A program made the position numbers and the translations under genes. A stretch of 64,000 bases of DNA from NCBI GenBank assembly GCA_002842855.1, contig PHEE01000011.1:1-64000 (forward strand), in the 5' to 3' direction. Source of the DNA: Alphaproteobacteria bacterium HGW-Alphaproteobacteria-4. Lineage in GTDB: Bacteria; Pseudomonadota; Alphaproteobacteria; Rhodobacterales; Rhodobacteraceae. The first letter of the stretch is position 1, and each line of letters begins with the position of its first letter. Positions 35,895 to 44,793 of the stretch are shown here, piece after piece. The notes beneath the pieces were generated by a model that worked only from the letters and a program-made list of their open reading frames with translations, did no database searches and was not told the origin of the DNA.

Positions 35895-37379
35895 CTACCG
35901 CATGAACCGCGTGGCTGCGTTTACGGGAACGCTCTGCCAGTTGCCCACGCTACCGTCGGGCCAGATCACCCGCGCCTCGGCTTCGCGCGCGGCCCCCAGC
36001 CCGAAATGCACAGGTAGCGCCTGCCCGCCTGCGTGACCGCCGCCGATGGTCACCTCGGCAGACTGAACCTTGCCGCCCGCGCGCAGTTCGACCCAAGCGC
36101 CGACAGCCCGGCGGTTTGCGCCTGATAAAACAGGGTCTATTTCAGCCCAATTCCCGCTATCAGCGCTGATATTCCGCCAGATTTCCAGTGGCGCGCGGCG
36201 ATTGACCACGACCAGGTCCAGCAACCCGTCGGCGTTCAGATCGGCCAGCGCCGCGCCGCGAGAACGTTCGGTCGTGGCAATTCCCGCAGAGTCGCCCGCT
36301 TCATGAAACACGCCATCCGGGCCTTGCATCAAAAGATTGTTGGGGTCGTGAATCGCATTCGAGGGCATTTGATCGACGTTGCCCTTGGCGATGAACAGAT
36401 CAAGCCGGCCGTCGTTGTTGACATCTCCGAATTCGGCATGCCAGCCAGTCGAAGGTCGGCCGTCATCACCGAGATACGGCCTTTGCGCGTAGGTTCCGAG
36501 GCTGAAGGGCGCGTTTTCAAAGCCATCGCCGCGGTTGAACTGCAAAAGCTGATCGCCCATCGAGGTCATTACGACCTCGGGCAGCCCATCGCCGGTAATG
36601 TCGCGGCTGGCGATACCCATCCCCCAAAGCGAGAAATGCGGCCAGCCCATGCGTTCGGCCAGGGGGTTCAGGTGAAACATCTGTTCATAGCCGCCGCGCA
36701 CATAGTAATGCCGGTCGTTCGAGATGCGCAGCTCGGGCGTGCCCGTGCGCTGCCAATCCGAAATCAGCATCGACAGCGCGCAGTAGCCGGGCAGAACAGG
36801 CTCTAACTCTGCATATCTTCTGCCTATCGGGCGATAGATTTCGTTGCTGTCACAGGCCTCGAAGGGGCCATTCGGGTTGGCGCGGTCAACATAGTTGCCA
36901 AAGACGAGCGTTGGCAAAACGGAACCCTCTTCCCATGTGGCGGCAAAGGCGGTTGTCCAGGCGTCGCGCGGCGCCAGACCCCAATCTGCGGTTGCGTCAA
37001 TGAACGCGCACCCGCCCAGGCCGCGCAAAAGCATGTTCGGCCCCACCCGCAGAACCGCAAGATCGAGCAATCCATCACTGTCGATGTCCAGCGGATAAGC
37101 GCCGGTGACACCTGAGATCGGCGCAAGCGGGCCCGCCGCAAAGCGCAGCGCGCCAAGGGGCTCGGACTGGTTTACCAGAAGCGATGCCGGGTTTTCGCCG
37201 CCCGCCGCGAACAGATCGGGGCGCGCGTCGCCATTGCAGTCAAACACCGCGACGCCACCGCCCACAAAATGCTCCCACCCGCCACCGTAGACATGCGGCG
37301 GAGAAAGCGCTGCGTCGTTCACGAAAAGCGGCTCTGCACAAGCCGGAAATGCGAAAAGGATTGCCGCAAGCACCCTCAT
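35895..37379 (-). CDS. Exported FG-GAP/VCBS repeat protein with ASPIC/UnbV domain (CRTAC1-like)
   Basis: 494 residues with a short signal peptide (MRVLAAILFAFPACA). Several FG-GAP/VCBS calcium-binding blades are visible: VAVFDCNGDARPDLFAAGG, PLDIDSDGLLDLAVLR, SRDITGDGLPEVVMTSMGD, FGDVNNDGRLDLFIAKGN, ALADLNADGLLDLVVVNR. They form a beta-propeller like integrin alpha chains. The C-terminal ASPIC/UnbV region ends AREAEARVIWPDGSVGNWQSVPVN. Function is unknown; relatives are secreted or surface proteins. Its ATG overlaps the stop of the xylose repressor gene (ATGA), so it is translated from the repressor message. Confidence 0.85.
   Translation of the reverse strand: MRVLAAILFAFPACAEPLFVNDAALSPPHVYGGGWEHFVGGGVAVFDCNGDARPDLFAAGGENPASLLVNQSEPLGALRFAAGPLAPISGVTGAYPLDIDSDGLLDLAVLRVGPNMLLRGLGGCAFIDATADWGLAPRDAWTTAFAATWEEGSVLPTLVFGNYVDRANPNGPFEACDSNEIYRPIGRRYAELEPVLPGYCALSMLISDWQRTGTPELRISNDRHYYVRGGYEQMFHLNPLAERMGWPHFSLWGMGIASRDITGDGLPEVVMTSMGDQLLQFNRGDGFENAPFSLGTYAQRPYLGDDGRPSTGWHAEFGDVNNDGRLDLFIAKGNVDQMPSNAIHDPNNLLMQGPDGVFHEAGDSAGIATTERSRGAALADLNADGLLDLVVVNRRAPLEIWRNISADSGNWAEIDPVLSGANRRAVGAWVELRAGGKVQSAEVTIGGGHAGGQALPVHFGLGAAREAEARVIWPDGSVGNWQSVPVNAATRFMR
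36795..36805 (-). repeat. Dispersed 11-mer TAGAGCCTGTT, copy 3
   Basis: Exact copy on the minus strand, in the coding sense of the FG-GAP gene. A variant with one changed base (AACAGGGTCTA on plus) lies at 36129-36139 in the same gene. Confidence 0.6.
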
Positions 37380-38656
37380 TGCGCGGCCATTTCACGCGGC
37401 GGGCACAAAAGCCCGTCCGAGACTTCGTGCAACGCCAGCGCTGCGGCACCATGTGCCCATAGCAGGTCGCCCCAGGCGTGGGTTTCAATGCGCGGCGCCG
37501 GGCGACCGGTGTTGAGCATCATCGCCTGCATCTCGGCCAGCGTCTCCTCGGCGTAGAGGTAGTCATAGCGCATCCGCTCGCCCGAGAGGATGATCAGTTC
37601 GGGGTCGAACAGGTTGACCACATTCGAAAGCCCCAGTGCCAGATAACGCCCCGCACGGTGAAAGATCGAGCGCGCGGCAACATTGCCGGCCTTGGCGTGA
37701 TCGAACAGGCTTTCCAGCAGCGCGCCGACGCTCTGGTTTTCGCGATGCGTCAGGTTGAGCGCGGTCTGCGCCTCGCGCACCAGCGCATAATCGGCAACAT
37801 AGGCCTCCAGGCAGCCACGCTGGCCGCACCGGCAGAGCGCGCCATCCAGCTGCACCTTGGTGTGGCCAAGCTCCATTCCCATGCCCTGCGAGCCGCGGAA
37901 GATGCGGTGGTTGATTACAAAACCCATGCCGACACCGTGTTCGATCGTCACCACCGCAAAATCCGAGAGGCGGCGACCGGCGCCGAACCATAGTTCGGCG
38001 AGGGTCACCAGATTGGCATCGTTGTCGATGTGAACCGGCAGGCCAAGGCGCTGCGCTGCGGCAGCGGCGAGCGGCACATGGCGATCAGAGAGAACCGGCG
38101 ACCAGTGCACGACCCCCGAAGGGCAATCGACAAATCCCGGCACCCCCAGCCCGACCGCCGAAAGCGAGGCGCGGGGCAGCCCGGCCTTGGCACAGACCCG
38201 GTCGAGCAGGGTTTCGCTGGCAGCGACGATATCGGACAGCTGCATCGCGCCCGGCTGGCGCGAGATCGCCTCGCCTGCAATCAGGTTGCCTGCAAAATCG
38301 ACCACCACGGCCGTGTGCTCGCGGTCTGAAAGTTTGATGCCCGCAACAAAATGCGCGGCCGCCCGCACGCCAAGCGCCACCGCAGGCCGCCCTCGGCCGG
38401 TATCCGCCTCGCGCGGGGCGCGCACTTCTTCCAGAAATCCGCGCTCGATAAGCTCGGATGTCAGCGTAGTCACCGAGGCCGGGCTGATCGAAAGCTCTTT
38501 CGCAAGCTCGACGCGGGCGATCTGGCCGGCGGCGCGAACCCGATCGAAGATTTGCTGGCGAAGCGGGCGCGCGGTTTCGGACAGCGGCGGAATCAGCGGT
38601 CCGCACCCCGGCGCACCGCCGCCTAGCCCCCTTCGCTCTGCCGAGAGGCTTGCCAT
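37376..38656 (-). CDS. xylR: ROK-family transcriptional repressor of the xylose operon
   Basis: 426 residues. The N-terminal winged helix-turn-helix (about 30-85: RQQIFDRVRAAGQIARVELAKELSISPASVTTLTSELIERGFLEEV) precedes a ROK sugar-kinase-like sensor domain with HFVAGIKLSDREHTAVVVDFAGN and GLGVPGFVD. The zinc motif is LCRCGQRGCLEAYV, with the CXCGXXGCXE ligands. Divergent from xylF, so by position a xylose-responsive repressor. AGGGG precedes the ATG by about 9 bp, and an AACTAAA half-site overlaps this leader (38671-38677), suggesting autoregulation. The FG-GAP gene is coupled downstream. Confidence 0.88.
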   Translation of the reverse strand: MASLSAERRGLGGGAPGCGPLIPPLSETARPLRQQIFDRVRAAGQIARVELAKELSISPASVTTLTSELIERGFLEEVRAPREADTGRGRPAVALGVRAAAHFVAGIKLSDREHTAVVVDFAGNLIAGEAISRQPGAMQLSDIVAASETLLDRVCAKAGLPRASLSAVGLGVPGFVDCPSGVVHWSPVLSDRHVPLAAAAAQRLGLPVHIDNDANLVTLAELWFGAGRRLSDFAVVTIEHGVGMGFVINHRIFRGSQGMGMELGHTKVQLDGALCRCGQRGCLEAYVADYALVREAQTALNLTHRENQSVGALLESLFDHAKAGNVAARSIFHRAGRYLALGLSNVVNLFDPELIILSGERMRYDYLYAEETLAEMQAMMLNTGRPAPRIETHAWGDLLWAHGAAALALHEVSDGLLCPPREMAAQ

Positions 38657-38670
38657 TTTTTCGATCCCCT

Positions 38671-38789
38671 AACTAAATACTGCGCTTGCAGCACAATTTC
38701 GGCCCGCACCTCGCCGCCTTGCAGCGTAATCACGGGATTGGCACCCAGATTCCTACAGTGTCGTGTCACTTTTATTTTGACAACTAAAA
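38671..38789. promoter_or_regulatory. xylR/xylF divergent control region with candidate XylR half-sites
   Basis: The 209-bp gap between xylR and xylF is markedly AT-rich for this genome. Two AACTAAA copies, at 38671-38677 (just upstream of the xylR ribosome site) and 38782-38788, lie 111 bp apart. The second is half of an imperfect palindrome centred near 38781 (ATTTT-N7-AAAAT, 38773-38789). The spacing would suit a repressor that controls both directions. The link to XylR is inferred. Confidence 0.5.
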
Positions 38790-38805
38790 TTATTACTCCA
38801 AATAT
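38777..38805 (+). promoter_or_regulatory. Candidate xylF promoter
   Basis: A perfect TTGACA (-35) at 38777-38782, inside the palindrome, is followed after 17 bp by AAATAT at 38800-38805, a weak -10. A repressor bound to the palindrome would cover the -35 box. The xylF ATG is 60 bp further down with a good GGAGG. Confidence 0.45.
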
Positions 38806-38865
38806 CGGCACATTCCGGCGAATCCGCCGGGCGGAGCCCGCATGGCTCGACTTTGGGAGGAAGAC

Positions 38866-39879
38866 ATGAAAAAGACCCTTTTGCTGGCCGCTACCCTGGC
38901 GCTCGGCTATACCACTTCTGCACTGGCGCTGACGGTTGGTGTTTCTTGGTCGAACTTCCAGGAAGAACGCTGGAAAACCGACGAGGCGGCAATCAAGGCC
39001 GCGCTGGAAGCCGCTGGAGCCACCTATGTTTCGACCGACGCGCAATCATCTTCGGCCAAGCAACTTTCGGATATCGAAAGCCTGATGGCGCAGGGCGTTG
39101 ATGCCCTGATCGTGCTGGCGCAAGATACCCAGGCGATCATTCCGGCAGTTTCAGCGGCGGCTGATGAGGGTATTCCGGTAATTGCCTATGACCGCTTGAT
39201 CGAAGATGCGCGCGCCTTCTACCTGACCTTCGACAACGTCGAGGTGGGCCGCATGCAGGCGCGTGCAGTTTTCGCCGCCGCGCCGACCGGCAACTATGTC
39301 ATGATCAAGGGCTCGCCGACCGACCCGAACGCAGATTTCCTGCGTGGCGGCCAGCAAGAAGTGCTGCAAGCCGCAATCGACTCGGGCGCCATCAAGATCG
39401 TTGGCGAGGCCTATACCGACGGCTGGCTGCCCGCGAACGCTCAGCGCAACATGGAGCAGATCCTGACGGCGCAAAACAACAAGGTCGATGCGGTTGTGGC
39501 CTCGAACGACGGCACCGCCGGTGGCGCGGTTGCGGCGCTGACGGCGCAGGGCATGGTTGTGCCGGTTTCGGGCCAAGATGGCGACCACGCCGCGCTGAAC
39601 CGCGTGGCGCTGGGCACCCAAACCGTTTCGGTCTGGAAAGATGCGCGCGATCTGGGCAAAGCGGCGGCTGAAATTGCGGTGGCGCTGGCCAACGACGCTG
39701 CCAAGCCGATTGAAGGCGCGGCGCCCTGGACCTCGCCCTCGGGCACCACGATGAACGCGCTGTTCCTCGCGCCGATGCCGATCACCAAAGACAACCTGTC
39801 GGCGGTCGTCGATGCAGGCTGGATTACCAAGGAAACGCTCTGCCAGGGCGTGACCGCGGGCCCGGCACCCTGCAACTGA
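38866..39879 (+). CDS. xylF: D-xylose ABC transporter substrate-binding protein XylF
   Basis: Periplasmic pentose-binding protein of the type 1 fold. 337 residues from ATG 38866, preceded by GGGAGG, with a Sec signal (MKKTLLLAATLALGYTTSALA). Mature segments match XylF: VGVSWSNFQEERWKTDEAAIKAAL, DALIVLAQDTQAIIPAVSAAADEGIPVIAYDRLIEDA, TFDNVEVGRMQA, KGSPTDPNADFLRGGQQEVL, VVASNDGTAGGAVAAL, PVSGQDGDHAALNRV. First gene of the xylFHGBA operon and divergent from xylR. A strong hairpin follows the stop. Confidence 0.95.
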   Translation: MKKTLLLAATLALGYTTSALALTVGVSWSNFQEERWKTDEAAIKAALEAAGATYVSTDAQSSSAKQLSDIESLMAQGVDALIVLAQDTQAIIPAVSAAADEGIPVIAYDRLIEDARAFYLTFDNVEVGRMQARAVFAAAPTGNYVMIKGSPTDPNADFLRGGQQEVLQAAIDSGAIKIVGEAYTDGWLPANAQRNMEQILTAQNNKVDAVVASNDGTAGGAVAALTAQGMVVPVSGQDGDHAALNRVALGTQTVSVWKDARDLGKAAAEIAVALANDAAKPIEGAAPWTSPSGTTMNALFLAPMPITKDNLSAVVDAGWITKETLCQGVTAGPAPCN

Positions 39880-39896
39880 GACCCTGACGTGCAAGA

Positions 39897-39923
39897 TGCG
39901 CCCCGGCAGCGTGCCGGGGCGCA
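39897..39923 (+). other. Intercistronic mRNA hairpin between xylF and xylH
   Basis: A perfect 12-bp stem, TGCGCCCCGGCA (39897-39908) and TGCCGGGGCGCA (39912-39923), with a 3-nt loop, 17 bp after the xylF stop. There is no T-run, so it is not a simple terminator. Such hairpins after binding-protein genes protect the upstream message from 3' exonucleases and let the binding protein outnumber the membrane subunits. Confidence 0.7.
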
Positions 39924-39968
39924 GCCATATGCCGCTAACGCGGCGCGGCACTTTGGCGGGAATGGAAC

Positions 39969-41267
39969 ATGACCGATACGGCCCCCCCACAAGAAAAATC
40001 CGGCAAACGCGGCCTTCTTGTAACCCTCGAGATCGATTCGCGGCTGCTTGGCATGATCGGCGCGTTCGTGCTGCTGTGCCTTGCCTTCAACTTTGCGACA
40101 GATGGCCGGTTTCTGACGCCGCGCAACATCTTCAATTTGTCAATCCAGACCGTGAGTGTGGCCATCATGGCCACCGGCATGGTGTTTGTGATTGTCATGC
40201 GTCACATCGATCTTTCGGTCGGCGCGCTTCTGGCCTTTTGTTCCGCGACAATGGGCGTGATGCAGGTCTGGGTGCTGCCGCAGACGCTGGGCCTGGGCAT
40301 TGGCCATCCACTGATCGCCCCAATTACCATCGTTGTCGGGCTGATCGCGGGTACGCTGGTGGGTGCTGCCAACGGCTGGCTGATCGGCTATCAGCGCATT
40401 CCGGCCTTTATCGTCACGCTGGGCGGGCTGCTGATCTGGCGCAACTTTGGCTGGTACGAATCAAGCGGGCAGACGCTGGGGCCGCTTGATTCGACCATTC
40501 TCAATTTCGGCGGTATCGACGGCACCTTGGGTGAAACCCTTTCCTGGGTGGTCGGGGTCCTGGCGGCGGCCTCTGCGGTGTGGGCGCTGTGGCGGGCGCG
40601 GGCCAACAAGGTGCATCATGGCTTTCCGGTAAAGCCGATGTGGGCCGAGGTGGCGCTGGCGGGCCTGACCATCGCATCGGTCATGGGTTTTGTGTGGCTT
40701 CTCAATTCCTACCAAATGCCAGTGGCGCGGATGAAGCGCATGTTCGAGGCCCGCGGCGAGGTCATGCCCGAGGGCTTTACGGCGGGCTACGGTCTGCCAA
40801 TTTCGGTTCTTTTGCTTATCGTTGTCGTGGTGGCGATGACCGTGGTAGCGCGCCGCACGCGCTTTGGCCGCTACATATTCGCGGCCGGCGGCAACCCCGA
40901 CGCAGCCGAGCTTTCGGGCATCAACACCCGAATGCTGACGGTCAAGGTTTTCGCGCTGATGGGGTTTCTTTGCGCGCTTTCGGCGGTGGTGGCGCAGGCA
41001 CGCCAGACCTACCACACCAACGACATCGGCACGCTTGACGAGTTGCGCGTGATCGCTGCGGCAGTGATTGGCGGCACCGCACTGGCAGGCGGGATCGGGA
41101 CAATCTATGGCGCCATTCTGGGCGCCATCATCATGCAAAGCCTGCAATCGGGCATGGCGATGGTTGGGGTCGATGCGCCGTTCCAGAACATCGTCGTTGG
41201 CCTCGTGCTGGTTCTCGCGGTCTGGATCGACATTCAGTATCGCAAGCGGTTGGGAGAAAAGATATGA
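39969..41267 (+). CDS. xylH: D-xylose ABC transporter permease XylH
   Basis: 432-residue membrane permease of the sugar (carbohydrate uptake 2) ABC family with about ten or more helices. The N-terminal part is [65 protein letters not shown], with the HIDLSVG motif. The central extra segment (about 190-270) is typical of XylH as against shorter RbsC. The coupling region is [40 protein letters not shown]. It overlaps xylG by 4 bp. Confidence 0.94.
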   Translation: MTDTAPPQEKSGKRGLLVTLEIDSRLLGMIGAFVLLCLAFNFATDGRFLTPRNIFNLSIQTVSVAIMATGMVFVIVMRHIDLSVGALLAFCSATMGVMQVWVLPQTLGLGIGHPLIAPITIVVGLIAGTLVGAANGWLIGYQRIPAFIVTLGGLLIWRNFGWYESSGQTLGPLDSTILNFGGIDGTLGETLSWVVGVLAAASAVWALWRARANKVHHGFPVKPMWAEVALAGLTIASVMGFVWLLNSYQMPVARMKRMFEARGEVMPEGFTAGYGLPISVLLLIVVVVAMTVVARRTRFGRYIFAAGGNPDAAELSGINTRMLTVKVFALMGFLCALSAVVAQARQTYHTNDIGTLDELRVIAAAVIGGTALAGGIGTIYGAILGAIIMQSLQSGMAMVGVDAPFQNIVVGLVLVLAVWIDIQYRKRLGEKI

Positions 41268-42013
41268 CCGCGCCGCTGGTAGAATTGCGCAATGTCTCGA
41301 TCGCTTTCGGCGGTATCAAGGCGGTTGATCACGTCACGGTAGATTTGCACCCCGGCGAGGTGGTGGGGCTGCTGGGCCACAATGGCGCCGGAAAATCGAC
41401 CCTCATCAAGTGCCTTTCGGGTGCCTATCAGGCCGACGCCGGTGAGATTTTCATCGACGGTGAGAAGGTCGAGATCAAGAACCCGCGCGACGCGCGCGCG
41501 CTCAACATCGAAACGATCTACCAGACGCTGGCTTTGGCCGACAATCTCGACGCCGCATCGAACCTGTTCCTGGGGCGAGAGCTGATCACACCGATGGGCT
41601 TTGTTGATGACGCCGCGATGGAGGCCGAGACACGCAAGATCATGGGTCGCCTCAACCCCAACTTTCGCAAGTTCAAGGAGCCGGTAAAAGCGCTTTCGGG
41701 CGGGCAGCGGCAATCGGTGGCGATTGCGCGGGCGGTCTATTTCAACGCGCGCATCCTGATCATGGATGAACCGACCGCCGCGCTTGGCCCGCAGGAAACC
41801 CAGATGGTCGCTGAACTGATTCAGGAGTTGAAGGCACAGGGGCTGGGCATCTTTCTGATCGAGCACGACATTCACAACGTGATGAAGCTTTGCGACCGCG
41901 CGTCGGTGATGAAGAACGGCCAACTGGTGGGCACGGTCGATGTGAAGGATGTGACTGACGAAGACATCCTGGGGATGATCATTCTGGGCAAGATGCCTGA
42001 TCGGGCGCGGTGA
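41264..42013 (+). CDS. xylG: Xylose ABC transporter ATP-binding protein, single-domain XylG type
   Basis: 249 residues with one nucleotide-binding domain: Walker [10 protein letters not shown] (38-46), Q-loop IYQTLAL, signature [14 protein letters not shown], Walker [12 protein letters not shown] and H-loop [12 protein letters not shown]. coli XylG has two fused domains of about 510 residues; this one is half-length and complete at both ends, so it should act as a homodimer, like FrcA of rhizobial fructose transport. It overlaps xylH (ATGA) and its stop overlaps xylB by one base, confirming that it is not a broken gene. Confidence 0.9.
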   Translation: MTAPLVELRNVSIAFGGIKAVDHVTVDLHPGEVVGLLGHNGAGKSTLIKCLSGAYQADAGEIFIDGEKVEIKNPRDARALNIETIYQTLALADNLDAASNLFLGRELITPMGFVDDAAMEAETRKIMGRLNPNFRKFKEPVKALSGGQRQSVAIARAVYFNARILIMDEPTAALGPQETQMVAELIQELKAQGLGIFLIEHDIHNVMKLCDRASVMKNGQLVGTVDVKDVTDEDILGMIILGKMPDRAR

Positions 42014-43449
42014 TGTATCTCGGGCTCGACCTTGGCACCTCGGGCCTCAAGGGCCTGCTGATCGACGATGCGCAGCGCGTGCTGGCCGAGGCAAGCGCGC
42101 CGCTGGCCGTCTCGCGCCCGGCCGAAGGCTGGTCGGAGCAGGCGCCCGCCGACTGGATCGGCGCGGCCGAGACGGTGCTGGGTGCGCTTTCGCAATACGG
42201 TTTGGGCGCGGTGCAGGGCATCGGGCTTTCGGGGCAGATGCACGGGGCCACGCTGCTTTCGGCTTCGGACGATGTGCTCAGGCCCTGCATCCTCTGGAAT
42301 GACACCCGCGCGCATCTCGAGGCCGCCGAACTTGATGCCGACCCGCGTTTTCGCGCGATTTCCGGCAATATCGTGTTTCCCGGCTTTACCGCGCCCAAGC
42401 TCGTCTGGGTGGCGCGGCATGAACCTGCGGTGTTTGCGCGCGTCGCCAAGGTGCTGCTGCCGAAAGACTATCTGCGGCTGTGGCTGACCGGCGAGCATGT
42501 GGCCGAAATGTCGGATGCGGCGGGCACAAGCTGGCTTGATTGCGCGCGGCGCGACTGGTCGGATGACCTGCTGGCGGCCTCGGGTATGACCCGTGCGCAG
42601 ATGCCGCGTCTGGTTGAAGGGTCAGCGGTTTCGGGCGTGCTGCGGCCGGAACTCGCTTCACGCTTTGGCCTTTCCGCGGGTGTGGTCGTGGCGGGCGGCG
42701 GCGGCGATAATGCCGCCTCTGGCATCGGCGTGGGCGTGGTGCATGCCGGGCAGGCGTTTGTGAGCCTTGGCACCTCGGGCGTGCTTTTTGCCGCGAATGA
42801 GGGCTACCGCCCCGATCCCGCGTCTGCCGTGCACACGTTTTGCCACGCGCTGCCGGGCCGGTGGCACCAGATGGGGGTGATTCTGGCGGCAACCGACGCG
42901 CTCAACTGGTTTGCGGGCATTGCCGGCAGCGATGCCGCGCATCTGACCGGGGCGCTCGGGGCCTTGCAAGCACCCGGCAAGACCCGGTTTCTGCCTTATC
43001 TTGGCGGCGAGCGGACGCCCTTGAACGATGCCGCCATTCGCGGCGCTTTCATTGGGCTGGCGCACGCCACCGACCGTGCGGCGGCCACGCGGGCGGTGCT
43101 GGAAGGCGTCACCTTCGCGCTGCGCGATTGCCGCGATGCGCTGGCTGCCACCGGCACGCGTATCGACAGCCTGCTGGCGGTAGGCGGCGGCTCGCGCTCG
43201 GATTACTGGCTGGCGGCTATTGCCACCGCGCTCGGCACGCCGGTTTCGGTGCCGGTCGCGGGTGACTTTGGTGGTGCATATGGGGCTGCGCGTCTGGCGC
43301 TGATGGCGGCCACCGGAGCGGGCGCCGAAATTGCCACCCAACCCGCCATTTCGCATGTAATAGAGCCTGTTTTCGCACTGACGCAGGCATACGATGAGGG
43401 CCACGCGCGCTACCGCGCAGCCGCCGCCGCAATAAAGGGACTGACATGA
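42013..43449 (+). CDS. xylB: Xylulokinase XylB
   Basis: FGGY-family kinase converting D-xylulose to D-xylulose 5-phosphate. 478 residues from ATG 42013, which overlaps the xylG stop (TGATG). Phosphate-1 motif [15 protein letters not shown] at the N-terminus, [14 protein letters not shown] with the QMHG xylulose-binding tetrad, [12 protein letters not shown], catalytic aspartate in [16 protein letters not shown], and the second FGGY block [25 protein letters not shown]. The 11-mer repeat occurs at 43361. The 3' end overlaps xylA by 4 bp. Confidence 0.95.
   Translation: MYLGLDLGTSGLKGLLIDDAQRVLAEASAPLAVSRPAEGWSEQAPADWIGAAETVLGALSQYGLGAVQGIGLSGQMHGATLLSASDDVLRPCILWNDTRAHLEAAELDADPRFRAISGNIVFPGFTAPKLVWVARHEPAVFARVAKVLLPKDYLRLWLTGEHVAEMSDAAGTSWLDCARRDWSDDLLAASGMTRAQMPRLVEGSAVSGVLRPELASRFGLSAGVVVAGGGGDNAASGIGVGVVHAGQAFVSLGTSGVLFAANEGYRPDPASAVHTFCHALPGRWHQMGVILAATDALNWFAGIAGSDAAHLTGALGALQAPGKTRFLPYLGGERTPLNDAAIRGAFIGLAHATDRAAATRAVLEGVTFALRDCRDALAATGTRIDSLLAVGGGSRSDYWLAAIATALGTPVSVPVAGDFGGAYGAARLALMAATGAGAEIATQPAISHVIEPVFALTQAYDEGHARYRAAAAAIKGLT
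43361..43371 (+). repeat. Dispersed 11-mer TAGAGCCTGTT, copy 4
   Basis: Exact copy in the coding sense near the 3' end of xylB. Context is GTAATAGAGCCTGTTTTCG. Confidence 0.6.
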
Positions 43450-44750
43450 CCGACTTTTTCCAGGGCATCCCGCAAGTTCGCTATGAGGGGCCGCAGAGCG
43501 CGAACGAGTTCGCCTTTCGCCACTACAGCCCCGATGAACTGGTGTTGGGCAAGCGGATGGAAGACCATTTGCGCTTTGCCGTAGCCTATTGGCACAGTTT
43601 CGCCTGGCCGGGCGGCGACCCCTTTGGCGGGCAAACCTTTGAGCGGCCGTGGTTTGGCGACACCATGCAACTGGCGAAGCTCAAGGCGGATGTGGCCTTC
43701 GAGATGTTCGACATTCTCGGCGCGCCGTTCTTTTGCTTTCACGATGCCGATGTGCGCCCCGAGGGTGCGAGCTTTGCGGAATCGACGCGCAACCTTGAGG
43801 AAATCGTTGACTATTTCGCGGCCAAGATTGAAGGGCGCAAGACCCGGCTTCTGTGGGGCACCGCCAACCTCTTTAGCCACCGCCGCTATATGTCGGGCGC
43901 CGCGACCAACCCCGACCCCGACGTTTTCGCCTATGCCGCCGCGACCGTGAAAACCTGCATGGATGCGACGCTGAAGCTCGGTGGCGCGAATTATGTACTC
44001 TGGGGCGGGCGCGAGGGCTATGAGACGCTCTTGAACACCGATCTGGGCCGCGAGGCGGAGCAGATGGGGCGGTTCCTGCAAATGGTTGTGGAGTACAAGC
44101 ACAAGATCGGCTTCAAAGGTGCGATCCTGATTGAGCCAAAGCCGCAGGAACCCTCGAAGCACCAGTATGACTATGACGTGGCCACGGTTTACGGGTTTCT
44201 GCGCCGCTTCGGGCTTGAAAACGAGGTCAAGGTGAACATCGAGCAGGGCCACGCGATTCTTGCCGGGCATTCGTTCGAACATGAAATCGCACTGGCGGCC
44301 AGCCTTGGCATTTTCGGCTCGATTGACATGAACCGCAACGATTACCAAAGCGGATGGGATACCGACCAGTTCCCCAACAACATGCCCGAGACCGCGCTGG
44401 CCTATTACGAAATCCTGCGGGCCGGCGGATTCACCACCGGCGGAACCAACTTCGATGCCAAGATTCGCCGCCAGAGCCTTGACCCCGCCGACCTGATTCT
44501 TGCGCATGTGGGGGCGATGGATGTTTGCGCCCGCGCGCTGAAGGCGGCGGCCGCAATGCTGGAGGGTGGAGCGCTTGAGGCTGCCCGTGCCGAGCGTTAT
44601 GCCGGATGGAACACAGCTGCGGCCAAGGCGATGCTCAAGGGCGGCACGCTGGAAAGCATTCACGCGCGGGTGCTGGACGAAGGCCTGAACCCGGCGCCAA
44701 GATCGGGGCGGCAAGAACGGCTGGAAAACCTCTGGAATCGCGTTCTCTAG
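43446..44750 (+). CDS. xylA: Xylose isomerase XylA
   Basis: Metal-dependent isomerase turning D-xylose into D-xylulose, first catabolic step. 434 residues, the class II length, with the N-terminal extension [27 protein letters not shown]. Catalytic H99 and D102 lie in [13 protein letters not shown]. The substrate tryptophan motif is [23 protein letters not shown]. Metal ligands are in [36 protein letters not shown] and [20 protein letters not shown]. It overlaps xylB (ATGA). With xylB it completes entry of xylose into the pentose phosphate pathway. Confidence 0.97.
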   Translation: MTDFFQGIPQVRYEGPQSANEFAFRHYSPDELVLGKRMEDHLRFAVAYWHSFAWPGGDPFGGQTFERPWFGDTMQLAKLKADVAFEMFDILGAPFFCFHDADVRPEGASFAESTRNLEEIVDYFAAKIEGRKTRLLWGTANLFSHRRYMSGAATNPDPDVFAYAAATVKTCMDATLKLGGANYVLWGGREGYETLLNTDLGREAEQMGRFLQMVVEYKHKIGFKGAILIEPKPQEPSKHQYDYDVATVYGFLRRFGLENEVKVNIEQGHAILAGHSFEHEIALAASLGIFGSIDMNRNDYQSGWDTDQFPNNMPETALAYYEILRAGGFTTGGTNFDAKIRRQSLDPADLILAHVGAMDVCARALKAAAAMLEGGALEAARAERYAGWNTAAAKAMLKGGTLESIHARVLDEGLNPAPRSGRQERLENLWNRVL

Positions 44751-44793
44751 CCAAGCCCTCCCCTGCTGCTATGCTGGCGGTGGGGGGTGTGGA

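Noticed and set aside
39897-39923. xylF-xylH hairpin as a Rho-independent terminator
   Set aside because: No T-run follows and the downstream xylHGBA genes need the same promoter; better read as an mRNA-stabilising stem-loop.
41264-42013. XylG as a truncated pseudogene
   Set aside because: All ATPase motifs are present and both ends overlap neighbouring genes in coupled fashion, so it is a genuine single-domain form.
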